In this document: positions 43,336-53,740 of the stretch, one piece after another
Layout: every line of letters starts with the position of its first letter
How positions within the stretch are numbered: position 1 is the first letter of the stretch
Assembly (NCBI GenBank): GCA_937136395.1
Contig: CAKZOI010000035.1
Location: forward strand, 129,073 to 193,072
DNA length: 64,000 nt
Origin: an uncultured Opitutia bacterium
Lineage (GTDB): Bacteria; Verrucomicrobiota; Verrucomicrobiia; Opitutales; Coraliomargaritaceae
Reading direction: 5' to 3'
Translations under genes and position numbers: made by a program
Notes under the pieces: generated by a model
Seen by the model: the letters and a program-made list of their open reading frames with translations, nothing else
What the model was told of the DNA's origin: nothing
Database searches by the model: none

Positions 43336-44910
43336 TTACACAAGGGAGAATTCTGTTTCGTAAATAGGTTTTTTATCTGTCGCGCTTACACCACGGTCAT
43401 TAGCGGCTAGGCGAAGTAGTAATTTAAAGATGAGTTCAGCTTGCGATTCAAGACCTAACTTTGCGGCGAGCGCTTCTGCTGTGAGGGCCTCACCGTCGTT
43501 GCTTTTGAGTGCGGCTAGGACTTTTTGCTCAAGCTCGAGGACGGAGGCGGCAGCTTTCTTGCCCGCTTCGACGCCGGGTTGGTGGTAGGCGTTGATGTTG
43601 ACGAGTGTTGCGTAGTAGCCGACTGCGCGTTCAAATAGGGCGATGAGCTGGCCAACCGCCTGCGGGGTGACTTCATTAATGGTAATGGTGACAGACTGGC
43701 GACCGTTGTCATACAGCGCGTCGCGGGTGCCTAGGTAGAAGCCTTGGAGGAAGTCGCCTGTGGTGGTGCCTTCAGCGACTTCGATGGACTTGCCTGAGCG
43801 GTCTTGGAGCACTTCGATGAAGGTGACAAAGAAATTGTGCACGCCTTCGCGGAGCTGTTGGACGTATGCGTGCTGATCGGTGGATCCTTTGTTGCCGTAA
43901 ACGGCGATGCCTTGGTTGACGGTGTTGCCGTCGAGATCGCACTCTTTGCCGAGCGACTCCATGACGAGTTGCTGGAGATACTTTGAAAAGAGCATGAGTC
44001 GGTCTTTGTAGGGTAGCACGACCATATCCTTGGAGCCTTTGCCTTCGGTGGCGAAGTGCCACATCAGTGCGAGCAGGGCTGCAGGGTTTTGTGCGGTTTC
44101 AGTGCGACGTGTGGCAACATCCATTGCGGCAGCACCGTCGAGCATACCTTGAATGTCTAAAGCTTGGAGAGCCGCAGGGAGTAAGCCAACTGCAGCGAGT
44201 TCGGACGTGCGGCCGCCGACCCAATCCCACATGGGCAGTCGGGTGAGCCAGTTTTCACTGACGGCCACTTTGTCGAGTTTTGAGTCGAGCCCGGTGATGG
44301 CGATGGCGTGTTTTGCAAAGTCAACTCCTGCGGCTGTGTAGGCGGCTTGTGCTTCGAGCATTCCGTTACGGGTTTCGGCAGTGCCGCCAGATTTTGAGAT
44401 GACCACTGAGAGTGTATTGCCGAGCTGGCCGTCAAGCGCAGCTAATGTGCGGTCCATACCGTCGGGGTCGGTGTTGTCGAAGAAAAACAGCTTCATCTTG
44501 TCTGCCTTCGGGCAACCCAGTGCGTCGGCCACGAACTGCGGACCAAGCGCAGAACCACCGATGCCGATAATGAGGCAGTTGGTGAAGTTTCCATTCGCAC
44601 CTTTGATCGCACCGCTATGGACGTCGGCGGCAATTTGCTTGATATCAGCGAGGCACTTGTCGATCTCAGCGGTGAGCTCAGGTTGAGGCGCAAGAGCGGA
44701 GTTGCGCAACCAGTAATGTCCGACCATGCGGCCTTCGTCAGGGTTGGAGATGGCTCCCGCTTCAAGCTCCTGCATCGCTGTGTAAGCGGCTTGGATCTTA
44801 GGCTCCATCGACGAGAGGAAGTCGTCACCGAAGTCGATGCGGCTGATGTCGATTGCGAAATCGAGCTCGTTGATGGAGAGATAGTGTTGTTTAAAGCGTT
44901 CCCAGGACAT
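43336..44910 (-). CDS. pgi: Glucose-6-phosphate isomerase
   Basis: Interconverts glucose-6-phosphate and fructose-6-phosphate. The 524 residues belong to the bacterial/cyanobacterial PGI branch. Motifs: [20 protein letters not shown], the sugar-phosphate loop [39 protein letters not shown], and the late [23 protein letters not shown] with catalytic Glu and His. [13 protein letters not shown] supplies the last active-site Lys. It is followed on the same strand by the coiled-coil protein gene with a 26-base gap. Confidence 0.96.
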   Translation of the reverse strand: MSWERFKQHYLSINELDFAIDISRIDFGDDFLSSMEPKIQAAYTAMQELEAGAISNPDEGRMVGHYWLRNSALAPQPELTAEIDKCLADIKQIAADVHSGAIKGANGNFTNCLIIGIGGSALGPQFVADALGCPKADKMKLFFFDNTDPDGMDRTLAALDGQLGNTLSVVISKSGGTAETRNGMLEAQAAYTAAGVDFAKHAIAITGLDSKLDKVAVSENWLTRLPMWDWVGGRTSELAAVGLLPAALQALDIQGMLDGAAAMDVATRRTETAQNPAALLALMWHFATEGKGSKDMVVLPYKDRLMLFSKYLQQLVMESLGKECDLDGNTVNQGIAVYGNKGSTDQHAYVQQLREGVHNFFVTFIEVLQDRSGKSIEVAEGTTTGDFLQGFYLGTRDALYDNGRQSVTITINEVTPQAVGQLIALFERAVGYYATLVNINAYHQPGVEAGKKAAASVLELEQKVLAALKSNDGEALTAEALAAKLGLESQAELIFKLLLRLAANDRGVSATDKKPIYETEFSLV

Positions 44911-45034
44911 GATTGGAAGAAGTTAGAATAGAAAGAGGGTGAACATCGAACGTGGAACGTCCAACATCGAATTTTGAATTTGGATGATCAAAATTCATAT
45001 CGGTGATTCAATCTTCGACGTGTATCAGCGTATG

Positions 45035-46750
45035 TTAGTCGATTTTGTCAGTCACGGCACCTTCGGAGGCGGTGGCAACGGTGGCAGCGTATTTCCCGAG
45101 AATGCCGCGTTTGGCGCCAGCACCTGTTGGTTTGAAGGCGGCCATGCGGGCGTCGTATTCGGCATCGTCGATGAGGACATTCATGGTGTTGTTGACCGCG
45201 TCAATTTCGATGGTATCGCCGTTTTGCACGATGCCTATCGGGCCGCCTTTCGCGGCTTCGGGTGTAATGTGTCCAACATCAAAACCGTGGCTGCCGCCAG
45301 AGAATCGGCCATCGGTGATGAGGGCGACCTCTTGAATCAAGCCGCGGCCAGCGACTGCGCTGGTTGGTGAAAGCATTTCGCGCATACCAGGGCCGCCAAC
45401 AGGACCTTCGTTGCGGATCACTACGACATCGCCGGAAACGACATCGCCACGAAGGATGCCGATGAGCGCGTCTTCTTCACCTTCGTATACCTTGGCGGTG
45501 CCTTTGAAATAGAGGCCTTCTTTGCCAGTGATCTTACCGACGGCACCACCGGGTGCGAGATTGCCGCGGAGGATGCGTAGGTGTGTGGAATCTTTAATGG
45601 GTTGGTCAAAAGGATAGATGATGTCCTGCTCATCGGGGAAACTTGCGTATGGCTGCACATCTTTGAGTGACTCTGCGAGGGTTTCACCAGTGACGGTGAG
45701 GCAGTCACCATGGAGCATGCCACGGTCGAGGAGCATTTTCATCATCGGACGAATGCCGCCGATGCGAATCAGGTGGCTCATGTTGTATTTGCCGAAAGGC
45801 TTGAGGTCGGCGAGGAGTGGCACGCGTTCGCCGATTTCTTTGAAATCGTCGATGGTGAGTTTGACCTCGGCTGAGTGCGCGATGGCAAGTAGGTGTAGAA
45901 TCAAATTGGTCGAACCGCCGAGTGCTAAACATGTGGTGATGGCATTTTCAAATGCCTCTCGTGTCATGATGTCGCGGGGTGTGATCCCTTTTTCGAGTAG
46001 TTTGAGGACTGCGGCGCCGGCGGCTTCGCAATCTTTACGTTTGGGCTCTCCAATTGCTACTTGAGCGCTACTGCCCGGAAGGCTCATGCCGAGGGCTTCG
46101 ATTGCGCTGGCCATCGTGTTTGCGGTATACATGCCGCCGCAAGAGCCTGCGCCAGGAATGGCATACTTTTCTACTTCCTTGAGTTCTTCGTCGGTTAATT
46201 CGCCTTTGGCATGTTTACCAACAGCTTCGAAGACCGAAACAATATCCATTGGGTTACGCTGTTCTTCTTCATCGTGGGGCATGAGACCAGGAAGGATGGT
46301 GCCACCATATACGAACACGGCAGGGCGGTTCAGGCGTGCGATGGCAATCATGCAACCCGGCATGTTCTTATCGCAGCCACCGATGGCAACGAGTCCGTCG
46401 AAGCCTTCAGCCGCGGTTACGGTTTCAATTGAATCGGCAATGACGTCGCGCGATACGAGGCTATAGCGCATACCCTTTGTGCCCATACTGATGCCGTCAG
46501 ATACGGTGATGGTGCTGAAGTTGACTGCTTTGCCGCCTGAGGCATTGACGCCAGTAGTCGCATGCTCTGCGAGATCGCCGAGGTGCATATTGCACGGAGT
46601 CAAATCACTGGGGGAGCTGGCGATGCCAATTTGTGGCTTCTTGAAGTCAGCATCGGTAAATCCGACTGCACGGAGCATTGAACGGGCAGGTGCGCGATCG
46701 TTACCGTCAACAACGATTGAAGAGTGTGGGCGTGTATTTGAGTTAGGCAT
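45035..46750 (-). CDS. ilvD: Dihydroxy-acid dehydratase
   Basis: Fe-S dehydratase of branched-chain amino acid synthesis; makes 2-ketoisovalerate and 2-keto-3-methylvalerate. The 571 residues are standard. Cluster and active-site motifs: IGIASSPSDLTPCNMHLGDLAEHA, GGCDKNMPGCMIAIARLNRP, PGAGSCGGMYTANTMASAIEALGMSLPGSS and the C-terminal TDGRFSGGSHGFDVGHITPEAA. The three cluster Cys are all present. It appears monocistronic. Confidence 0.97.
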   Translation of the reverse strand: MPNSNTRPHSSIVVDGNDRAPARSMLRAVGFTDADFKKPQIGIASSPSDLTPCNMHLGDLAEHATTGVNASGGKAVNFSTITVSDGISMGTKGMRYSLVSRDVIADSIETVTAAEGFDGLVAIGGCDKNMPGCMIAIARLNRPAVFVYGGTILPGLMPHDEEEQRNPMDIVSVFEAVGKHAKGELTDEELKEVEKYAIPGAGSCGGMYTANTMASAIEALGMSLPGSSAQVAIGEPKRKDCEAAGAAVLKLLEKGITPRDIMTREAFENAITTCLALGGSTNLILHLLAIAHSAEVKLTIDDFKEIGERVPLLADLKPFGKYNMSHLIRIGGIRPMMKMLLDRGMLHGDCLTVTGETLAESLKDVQPYASFPDEQDIIYPFDQPIKDSTHLRILRGNLAPGGAVGKITGKEGLYFKGTAKVYEGEEDALIGILRGDVVSGDVVVIRNEGPVGGPGMREMLSPTSAVAGRGLIQEVALITDGRFSGGSHGFDVGHITPEAAKGGPIGIVQNGDTIEIDAVNNTMNVLIDDAEYDARMAAFKPTGAGAKRGILGKYAATVATASEGAVTDKID

Positions 46751-46894
46751 GATTGAGTGGGAAATGAATTAAATAGGTGTTTCTAGTCTTTCTCATTGCA
46801 GAAAAGCGAGGATTTCAATGAATAGCGGGAGTCTCGACAATACCCTTTTTACCATTCAAGACCTTATATCTCCATTTTATCGCCATCATTACCT

Positions 46895-47689
46895 ATGGAA
46901 CTAGATCTAAAAAAGACTTTGGAAGCCCTGTTGCTTTCGACCGCAGAGCCTATCACACTGAAAGATCTGCTTAAACTATTTACGCGCTACTATCAAGAAA
47001 TGCTCGAAGTTGCGGAGGCTGAAAGAGAAGACTCCGAAGCGGGTGATGAGGAAGTTGCGGACGAGTTGCTAAAGCCGATCACGCAAGCGCAGATTCTTGA
47101 GGCTGTGACTGCGCTTATGGATGAGGCCGAAGTCCAAGATAAAGCCTACCGCTTGATTGAAGGGCCCAATGGCTATCAGATCGTGACCGCTCCGCAATTT
47201 GCGGAATTCGTGCGCTTACTCCGTGGAGAGCCACGTCCAATGAAATTAAGCCCAGCCGCGCTGGAAACTATGGCGATTGTATCCTATCGCCAACCTGTGA
47301 CTCGCGCGGAGATGGAAGCCATACGTGGTGTGTCGGTGGATAGCGCGCTGAATAAGTTGATTGAACTGGAGCTCGTTTATGTGACCGGGCGTGCGGAGTT
47401 GCCCGGACGGCCGATTCAGTATGGCACCACCGAGAAATTCCTCGAGTTTGTTGGAATTAAGGAGCTCGACGAGCTGCCAGCTTCGGATGTCTTGAGTAAT
47501 CACCAGATTGATGAATGGATGCGACGCAGCGAAGAGCCCGAAGAAGAGATTTCCGACGAAGATGTCGGTCTCTCAAAAGAACCGAAGCGTGGTGAGTTGC
47601 CGCTCGATGAGAATTTTGCTGAAATTGATTGGCAGAAAGAAAATGCGGAGAGCGACGCGTCGCCAGAGGTGGAAGGGGAGCCCGTTTAA
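46895..47689 (+). CDS. scpB: Segregation and condensation protein B
   Basis: Kleisin-associated subunit of the SMC condensin complex. The 264 residues contain two winged helices (LKKTLEALLLSTAEPITLKDLLKLF, then KLSPAALETMAIVSYRQPVTRAEMEAIRGVSVDSALNKLIELELVYVTGRAELPGRPIQYGTTEKFLEFVGI). There is an acidic insert at about 40-60 and an acidic tail. The stop codon overlaps the pheA start (TAATG), giving tight coupling with aromatic amino acid synthesis. Confidence 0.93.
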   Translation: MELDLKKTLEALLLSTAEPITLKDLLKLFTRYYQEMLEVAEAEREDSEAGDEEVADELLKPITQAQILEAVTALMDEAEVQDKAYRLIEGPNGYQIVTAPQFAEFVRLLRGEPRPMKLSPAALETMAIVSYRQPVTRAEMEAIRGVSVDSALNKLIELELVYVTGRAELPGRPIQYGTTEKFLEFVGIKELDELPASDVLSNHQIDEWMRRSEEPEEEISDEDVGLSKEPKRGELPLDENFAEIDWQKENAESDASPEVEGEPV

Positions 47690-48981
47690 TGTCTGAAGAT
47701 ATCAGCGCGAAGCTACAGAGTAATCGCGATGCGATTGATTCGATCGATCAGCAAGTAGTTAAGCTGCTTAATCAGCGTGTGCTACATGATGGTGGTGCCA
47801 ACGAAGCGCAGGTGCTGGCTAAGATTGCTTCGTATAATCCAGGTCCACTTTCGGATGCGACTTTACAGGCTATTTATCGAGCGCTGATGCTCGCTGGGCT
47901 CGACCCCGCAGCCAAAGCGACTGATGTTGCGATCACGGATGAAATCGATTCGACCCTTGTCAATTTACTCAGCCAACGGGTGCGTCACGCCGCAGAGATC
48001 GGCAAGATTAAGCACGCCAATGGTGCCGACTATTATGATCCTACACGTGAAGCGCAGGTCATGGCAAAAGTGGCTGCCCTCAATCCTGGGCCGATTTTAA
48101 ATCGCACACTTCATGCCGTGTATCGTGAGGTGATTTCTGGCTCCATTTCGCTGGAAAAGAAACTAGTTATCGCCTACCTCGGCCCCGAAGCCACCTACAC
48201 GCACCAAGCGGCGATCTCCAATTTTGGCGTCAGCCTCGACTATCGTGCAATCAAAACCATTCCCGACGTCTTCGCTGAGGTGGAAACGAGCTCAGCGGAT
48301 TACGGTGTCGTGCCGATCGAAAATTCGACTGAAGGTGCCGTCTTTCACTCGATGGATATGCTCGTCGAGTCTGATTTACACATTTGTTCTCAAGTCTATT
48401 TGCCGATTGAGCATTGCCTGATTTCGCAATCGCCACTCGATCAAATCACCGAAGTGCGCTCAAAAGATCAGGCGCTTGGGCAATGTCGCGAATGGTTGCG
48501 TGCAAATCTACCAAATGCGGATCTTGTTGATGTGGTCAGCACTGCCGAGGCGGTGCGCACCGCGAAAGAAACAAAAGGTGTCGCGGCAGTCGCGAGTGCG
48601 CTCTCTGCTCAGCGATACGATGTAAAGATCCAAGCTCGAGAGATACAGGACCGCGATGACAATGTGACACGTTTTCTTGTCGTCGGTAAGACACGTGCCA
48701 AGCCGCTCGGCGATGGTCGCGATAAAACCAGTCTAGTGCTTTCTTTGCGTGATGAATGTGGCGCACTGGAAAAGACGCTGCATGCGTTCGCTACACGTTG
48801 CATCAATCTCAGTAAGATCGAATCCCGCCCAAGTCGTAAGAAAGCGTGGGACTATTTCTTCTTCATCGATTTGATCGGTCATTATGAAGATGCCAATGTG
48901 CAAGCCGCGCTCGCCGAACTTGAAGGGCACTGCCCATTTATAAAATGGCTCGGTAGTTACCCAAATGACGAGCGAGGCTGA
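47689..48981 (+). CDS. pheA: Bifunctional chorismate mutase/prephenate dehydratase with duplicated mutase domain
   Basis: P-protein that makes phenylpyruvate from chorismate, 430 residues. The start is the ATG overlapping the scpB stop. Two chorismate mutase-type segments occur in tandem. Segment 1 (about 10-70: IDQQVVKLLNQRV, NEAQVLAKIASYNPGPLSDATLQAIYRAL) lacks the middle loop with the catalytic Lys and Asp/Arg. Segment 2 (about 82-150) is complete: LLSQRVRHAAEIGKIK and YDPTREAQV. The dehydratase (IAYLGPEATYTHQAAISNFG, DYGVVPIENSTEGAVFHSMDML, DNVTRFLVVG) and ACT domain (SLRDECGALEKTLHAFATRCINLSKIESRPS) follow. Confidence 0.92.
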   Translation: MSEDISAKLQSNRDAIDSIDQQVVKLLNQRVLHDGGANEAQVLAKIASYNPGPLSDATLQAIYRALMLAGLDPAAKATDVAITDEIDSTLVNLLSQRVRHAAEIGKIKHANGADYYDPTREAQVMAKVAALNPGPILNRTLHAVYREVISGSISLEKKLVIAYLGPEATYTHQAAISNFGVSLDYRAIKTIPDVFAEVETSSADYGVVPIENSTEGAVFHSMDMLVESDLHICSQVYLPIEHCLISQSPLDQITEVRSKDQALGQCREWLRANLPNADLVDVVSTAEAVRTAKETKGVAAVASALSAQRYDVKIQAREIQDRDDNVTRFLVVGKTRAKPLGDGRDKTSLVLSLRDECGALEKTLHAFATRCINLSKIESRPSRKKAWDYFFFIDLIGHYEDANVQAALAELEGHCPFIKWLGSYPNDERG

Positions 48982-49246
48982 GTCAAATCAACGTAGTGAG
49001 CTAAATGTTCGTGTGATTCCGAATGCTTCACGTGACGAGATTATCGGCTGGCACGCTGGTGCGTTGAAGGTCAAGGTCGCGACACAGCCAGAATTAGGTA
49101 AAGCCAACAAGGCAGTGTGCGCCTTACTCGCAAAGCATCTGAGGCTACCTAAACGCGCTGTAACTGTGGTGCGCGGTGGGACCACTCAGATGAAGCAATT
49201 AGAAATTATCGGCGTCAATTCCGAGGCTTTGAAGAGAATTCTGTAA
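48965..49246 (+). CDS. DUF167/YggU-family protein
   Basis: Small conserved protein of 93 residues: LNVRVIPNASRDEIIGWHAGALKVKVATQPELGKANKAVCALLAKHLRLPKRAVTVVRGGTTQMKQLEI. This is the YggU fold (UPF0235), of unknown function. The ATG at 48965 overlaps the pheA 3' end by 17 bases, so the three genes scpB-pheA-yggU form one operon. Confidence 0.9.
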   Translation: MTSEAESNQRSELNVRVIPNASRDEIIGWHAGALKVKVATQPELGKANKAVCALLAKHLRLPKRAVTVVRGGTTQMKQLEIIGVNSEALKRIL

Positions 49247-49650
49247 GCTTTAGTTTCAGCGAAGAGCCTCGCAGGCTGTAACCTGCTAGTTTTGCATTTA
49301 TCCTTAAGGCAGTTTGCCTGAGTGTATTCTTGTGAACCGTTAATGCACGTTAATTAACGTTAATCAGAGGCTGCGCCAATTTGGCTTTGGATTGTAGGAT
49401 GGAAATCGGAGGCAAATTAGGTGTAAGTCGATCATAAAAAAAACTTATGCGCTTGTAATTAATGTTCATTGCTTCGCCATCTACGGCAGACCTCCGTCAC
49501 GTTGATTAACGGTTCAACTGCTTTTTTAGGTTTATTAAAGTGAAGCCGTTTTTCGTAGCATGCAGCTTTAGCAAATGTTATCTTACAAAAGCCTGCAGAC
49601 TGAACGTTTACTAAAGCTGCACGCTACGAAATTTGGTTTAGCACAGTCTG
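49247..49650. repeat. Repeat-filled gap with two inverted pairs
   Basis: GAACCGTTAAT (49334-49344) and ATTAACGGTTC (49505-49515) bound an inverted pair that includes the palindrome ACGTTAATTAACGT (49347-49360). A second element, 49551-49631, begins TTTCGTAGCATGCAGCTTTA and ends with the near reverse complement. No gene is supported. Confidence 0.7.
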
Positions 49651-50856
49651 CTAGAATCGATAACTCAGCGAAAAGGCCATCGAGATACTATCGAGGTCGT
49701 AGTCTCCATCGATTGATGGCGAGGTGGTGTTCCCCGAGATGGATCGTATGTCCGCAAAGGCTTGTTGGTAGGTGAACTGCCAGCTTATATGGTCGTAGTG
49801 TCGACCGATGCCGATGGAACAAAAGTGGCGATTTGAGTCCGGCACGATCGGCAGGAAGTCGGCATCTGGAATCGCATCTTCGACGAAGGTGTAGCTGGCA
49901 CTGAGATGCCAACCATTGTCGAAATATCGGGTCGCGCCCAGTTGCCAGATGAGCGCGGACTTCCAGTTAAGCTCGAATTCCGCGCCAGGCACTCCATCAA
50001 GCGACCATTTATTTACGCGATCCCAGTTTGTCCAATCCAGGTTGAACTCAAGGTTCCAGCGTGTATTTGGGCGATAGGAATATCCGAGGGTGATTGATTC
50101 GGGAAAGATGAAGTCCGACTTCGCATCCAGTGGCAGGGTGATCGGTCCGGCTGGGCCAAGGCCCACGGCGACGTTGCTGGTGCCTTCGTAAGTGGCTTCG
50201 GTCCTCGCTTGATAGTTGAGGCCGAAGGCATGCTCGGCGCTCGGCTTTCAGTGGAGCGATACCGTATAGCCAACCATTTGGTCGTCGCCTTCAAAGTCGA
50301 GCGCGTTCGCTTTGAGATTGGTGTGGCTCTTGTCAAAACTCAGCCCACCGGCGACCGATAGGGTCTTCGTCAATTGCCATGCGACGACTGCGTGGTATTT
50401 GATGTATTCAAGCTTCGCCTCGTAAGGCACTGCGGCGAATGGACTCGGAAACGCAGCGGTGAACGCGGCATCTTTGCCCCAGTTGGCTCCAAGTGCGAAG
50501 GGGCAATACACGCCAAATCCCAGTGCGAGCGGCGAATCCTTAAGGCGGTGACTCAGAAACAAGCTCGGCACCGCCTGGGAAGCACCGTCTATCGCGTCGC
50601 TACCGAAAGTTGTGTCGGCCTCATAACCAAGAGACATCGTATAAATGCTGCCGTGGATTTGGCTGCCCGCGAGTTGAGTCAGCCCAGCGCCATTGTAAAA
50701 TACTGCGGATGGATTGTCCGCAGTCGCGGTAAACGCGTTGCCCCGAGCCGTAGCGAAAGCGTCCATGTAGGAAATGCGTGTTGCTGCCGCGTGAGTCCCT
50801 CCGGTAGACAGCAGAAGGCCGCCAGTCAGAACTGCAAATTTGTGGGCTAGATTCAT
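49651..50856 (-). pseudogene. OmpP1/FadL-family outer-membrane transporter with in-frame TGA
   Basis: The frame encodes a FadL-type beta-barrel, about 401 codons, broken by one TGA at 50248-50250. The N-terminal half has a signal peptide (MNLAHKFAVLTGGLLLSTGGTHAAA) and the FadL hallmark ATADNPSAVFYNGAGLTQLAGSQ. After the stop the same frame continues seamlessly (KPSAEHAFGLNYQARTEATYEGTSNVAVGLGPAGP) to a normal barrel end (SMAFSLSYRF). A Trp (TGG) would fit at the TGA. No frameshift is needed. It could be a recent nonsense mutation or a sequence error. FadL proteins import long-chain fatty acids or other hydrophobic compounds. Confidence 0.82.
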
Positions 50857-51057
50857 CGGGGGGCAGACCCTCTGAAAATAGATGGAGCGATCGCGCATCA
50901 CAATGTGTATTTTCATCATGCTGCGAGATTTGTGTGCGATTTGGTTTGATGTTCGCAGTCGCGCTCAAACCAAGTCACTTTCCAATTGCAAATCTTGTAA
51001 AGTTCACCAACCTGCGCAGCTTTTTGACAAACTTGTCACCCTAGGAATCTTACTTCA

Positions 51058-51453
51058 ATGCAAGTCACACTACTCAAATCGAAATTGCTTCGCGCAGAGG
51101 TCACGGACTGCGCCCTTCACTATGAAGGCAGTCTGGCTATCGACGCTGCTCTGATGGAGCAGATTGGGTTGGTGCCATACGAAAAGATTCTAGTGGCCAA
51201 CATCGCCAACGGTGAGCGACTTGAGACTTATGCAATTCAAGCGCCCAAAGGTTCGCACACGATTTCCCTCAATGGTGCAGCCGCACATAAGGGGCAAAAG
51301 GGCGATCTATTGGTGATTATGTCCTTTGCGCAATTCGAAGCGGAAGAAGCCAAGTCTTGGAAGCCGAAAGTGCTCGTTTTGGCGGATGGCAACAAGCGTG
51401 TCGTCCGTGCTGATAATGTCCTCGTGGCTGAGGATATTTTCACGGATTGCTAA
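51058..51453 (+). CDS. panD: Aspartate 1-decarboxylase
   Basis: Pyruvoyl enzyme that makes beta-alanine for pantothenate and CoA. The proenzyme has 131 residues and self-cleaves between Gly24 and Ser25, visible as [11 protein letters not shown]. Lys9 ([12 protein letters not shown]) and the Asn/Gly-rich [20 protein letters not shown] block complete the active site. The ATG at 51058 gives the exact family N-terminus. The gene stands alone. Confidence 0.96.
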   Translation: MQVTLLKSKLLRAEVTDCALHYEGSLAIDAALMEQIGLVPYEKILVANIANGERLETYAIQAPKGSHTISLNGAAAHKGQKGDLLVIMSFAQFEAEEAKSWKPKVLVLADGNKRVVRADNVLVAEDIFTDC

Positions 51454-51690
51454 TCCCTCCGGCCATAGTTCCCCTTCAGTGGTGGGTGCAACCTGCTCGG
51501 TCTTTATGGCGTGGTTCTACATCAGTCTGTATTTCGCAGCCATTGGTATTAGATGATCTTCACCCTGGATCAGTGGCGCAAATAGGGGATTGTTGAGAGT
51601 CGATCTCAATAGTGGGTTATTCACACAACAAGTTGTTGTTCAGTAAATGGATAAAGCACCTACCCAGTCTTTTAGTTTGCTTGGCATATA
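51454..51690. other. Gap with no supported gene
   Basis: The 306-base gap before the TonB receptor has no ORF or repeat of note apart from the Fur-box-like palindrome at its end. Confidence 0.5.
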
Positions 51691-51709
51691 TTGAGAATGA
51701 TTCTCGTAA
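51691..51709. promoter_or_regulatory. Fur-box-like palindrome
   Basis: TTGAGAATGATTCTCGTAA contains the palindrome GAGAAT-G-ATTCTC, close to the Fur consensus half-site GATAATGAT. It is nested in a wider dyad (ATATATTGA ... TCAATATAT) 51 bases before the TonB receptor start. Confidence 0.65.
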
Positions 51710-51759
51710 ATCAATATATTTGATTATGTTTGGTTCCTAGCAATTTCTGGTAGCTTGTT

Positions 51760-53724
51760 ATGAATAAACAGAATCCAAATAAACAGCTGGCGACGCTTTT
51801 CGGCCTCGCTGCCACTGTATGCCTCGCTCCGCTCTATGCGGAAGAGACTCAAATCTCCGAAGACGAGATGATGGATGGGCAACTGCCGCCCTACGTAGTC
51901 GTGGCGACACGTACACCGCTTGGTTTGGATCGGGTGTCACCGTCCGTAGATTTTATTTCCAGCGATGAGATCCCGCAATGGCAGGCGCGAAATCTAGTGG
52001 ACTTGATTAAGCAGAAGCCTGGAATGGTCGTCATCGAATCCGGCGCTACGGGCGCTCAGACCTCTCTTTTTACCCGAGGCACGGAGAGCAATCATACCGC
52101 ATTCTTCTTAGATGGCCGTCGCATGAACGTAGGCTTTGGGAATCAATATGATCTCTCGAATATCTCGATCGGTAATGTCGATAACGTGCAAGTGCAGCGG
52201 GGGGCCTCCTCGGTGAATTATGGCTCCAGTGGTATTGGCGGTGTGATCGACGTGCAGCTGCAATCGGCTTTAGATCAGGACGGGGCGAGCGGAAGCCTCG
52301 AGGCTGAGGGTGGGTCGAATCATTTTCGCCGCAGTGCGTTCACCGCTTCTGTCTACGAAGATCGTTTTGGCCTAAGTGTTTCTGGTTCGGCAATCGCGAC
52401 AGATAATGAGCGTAAGAACGATGCCTATGAAGCCCTCAACTGGACATCTCGATTCGATTATCGTCTGACTAATGAGTGGAGTCTGGAGCTTCTAGGGCAG
52501 TATACTGAAACCGCGAAAGAACTACCGAACTCGATTATTTCGCCTACGTTGAAGGATGAGCAGGAGACCGAGACCTGGCTTCTTTCCCCGGGTATTCGCT
52601 ACGCGACAGATACACTTACTGTGCATTTTTTCTATTCACGCTCAGAGTCCCAGGTCGACCTGTTTCAAATTGAAAGTGCCTTTGCGCCGTTCCCTAGTTT
52701 TGCATACCTTGGCGATTTTCCAATTTCTAACACGATCGCGGTAGTTAGTGATGAGTTGAATTTACAGGCAGACTATTCCGTGTCTGATGATCTTCTCGTC
52801 AGCGCTGGTTTGAACTATCGAAATGACGAAGCTCGTAACACTAATTTGAATACGTTCAGTCCGCTTGATCCTGCCGTTCCTTATGCTGAAGTATTTGAAC
52901 AGTTCGGCGTGTATGCACATGCTCTGTGGATCTTGGGCTACATCGAACTACGTGGTGGACTTCGTGCGGATCGCTACACGGATTTTGATAATGAAGTCAC
53001 CAGTAGCTTTGAGTTCGTGTATAATCTCACCGCTACCGAGGCGGCATGGTTTCTCAAGGTCGCTACATCCTATGCGCCTCCCGGAGCTGCCGATCTTGCT
53101 TACGATTATGATCCCAGTAGCCCACTCAATGCTGAGCAGAGTAAATCCTATGAGCTCGGTTTACGTCAGGCGCTTCTCGACGGTGATTTCGTTTATTCGA
53201 TTGCTTTGTTTCGTAATGAGATCGAAGACCTCTTGAGCTTTGATCCCTACACCTATGATACGTTTAATATCGAGGATGCCGTGACCGAAGGTGCCGAGTT
53301 GAGTGCCGAGTATGCTGTTACCAAAAAACTAAAGTTGGGTTTAGGTTATACTTATTTAGTTGCTGAGGCGGATCGTTTGAATGATCCGCGCACATTCGGA
53401 GTCGATCCGAAAGCGGGTGTGCGTCTTGCACGTCGCCCTAAACATCTGTTGCAGTTGTCAGCGGATTATCAATTTACTGACTCGCTGCGAGGCGGCCTTC
53501 AAGCCATCGGTCATTTTGATCGCGAAGATGTCGACCCCGTCTCGTTTTTGCAGGTCGATGCGGAAGATTACTTTGTAATACGTCTTGTGGTTGATTGGTC
53601 GGTCAATGATCAGCTCACACTCTTCGCACGCGTTGAGAATCTGCTGGACGAAACCTACGCGCCCGCTGCAGGATTTCCTGCGCTCGGTCGTGCTGGATAT
53701 TTGGGTGCTCGATGGGCATTTTAA
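51760..53724 (+). CDS. TonB-dependent outer-membrane receptor (BtuB/siderophore type)
   Basis: Outer-membrane gated porin of 654 residues. It carries a signal peptide (about 1-27, LATLFGLAATVCLAPLYAE), a TonB-box-like PYVVVATRT, and a plug domain (about 45-165: NLVDLIKQKPGMVVIESGATGAQTSLFTRGTESNHTAFFLDGRRMN ... VQVQRGASSVNYGSSGIGGVIDV). The barrel ends VENLLDETYAPAAGFPALGRAGYLGARWAF, with terminal Phe. The plug resembles BtuB and related receptors. The Fur-like operator upstream and the Fur-family gene downstream point to iron or another metal complex as substrate. Confidence 0.93.
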   Translation: MNKQNPNKQLATLFGLAATVCLAPLYAEETQISEDEMMDGQLPPYVVVATRTPLGLDRVSPSVDFISSDEIPQWQARNLVDLIKQKPGMVVIESGATGAQTSLFTRGTESNHTAFFLDGRRMNVGFGNQYDLSNISIGNVDNVQVQRGASSVNYGSSGIGGVIDVQLQSALDQDGASGSLEAEGGSNHFRRSAFTASVYEDRFGLSVSGSAIATDNERKNDAYEALNWTSRFDYRLTNEWSLELLGQYTETAKELPNSIISPTLKDEQETETWLLSPGIRYATDTLTVHFFYSRSESQVDLFQIESAFAPFPSFAYLGDFPISNTIAVVSDELNLQADYSVSDDLLVSAGLNYRNDEARNTNLNTFSPLDPAVPYAEVFEQFGVYAHALWILGYIELRGGLRADRYTDFDNEVTSSFEFVYNLTATEAAWFLKVATSYAPPGAADLAYDYDPSSPLNAEQSKSYELGLRQALLDGDFVYSIALFRNEIEDLLSFDPYTYDTFNIEDAVTEGAELSAEYAVTKKLKLGLGYTYLVAEADRLNDPRTFGVDPKAGVRLARRPKHLLQLSADYQFTDSLRGGLQAIGHFDREDVDPVSFLQVDAEDYFVIRLVVDWSVNDQLTLFARVENLLDETYAPAAGFPALGRAGYLGARWAF

Positions 53725-53740
53725 AGAGAACGTGGGGTCG

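Noticed and set aside
50248..50250. TGA recoding (selenocysteine or Trp code change)
   Set aside because: Other genes in the window end at TGA normally, no SECIS-like context was seen, and Trp rather than Cys fits the site.
50013..50336. Frameshift explanation for the broken FadL-type gene
   Set aside because: The two halves are in the same frame, so only the TGA separates them.
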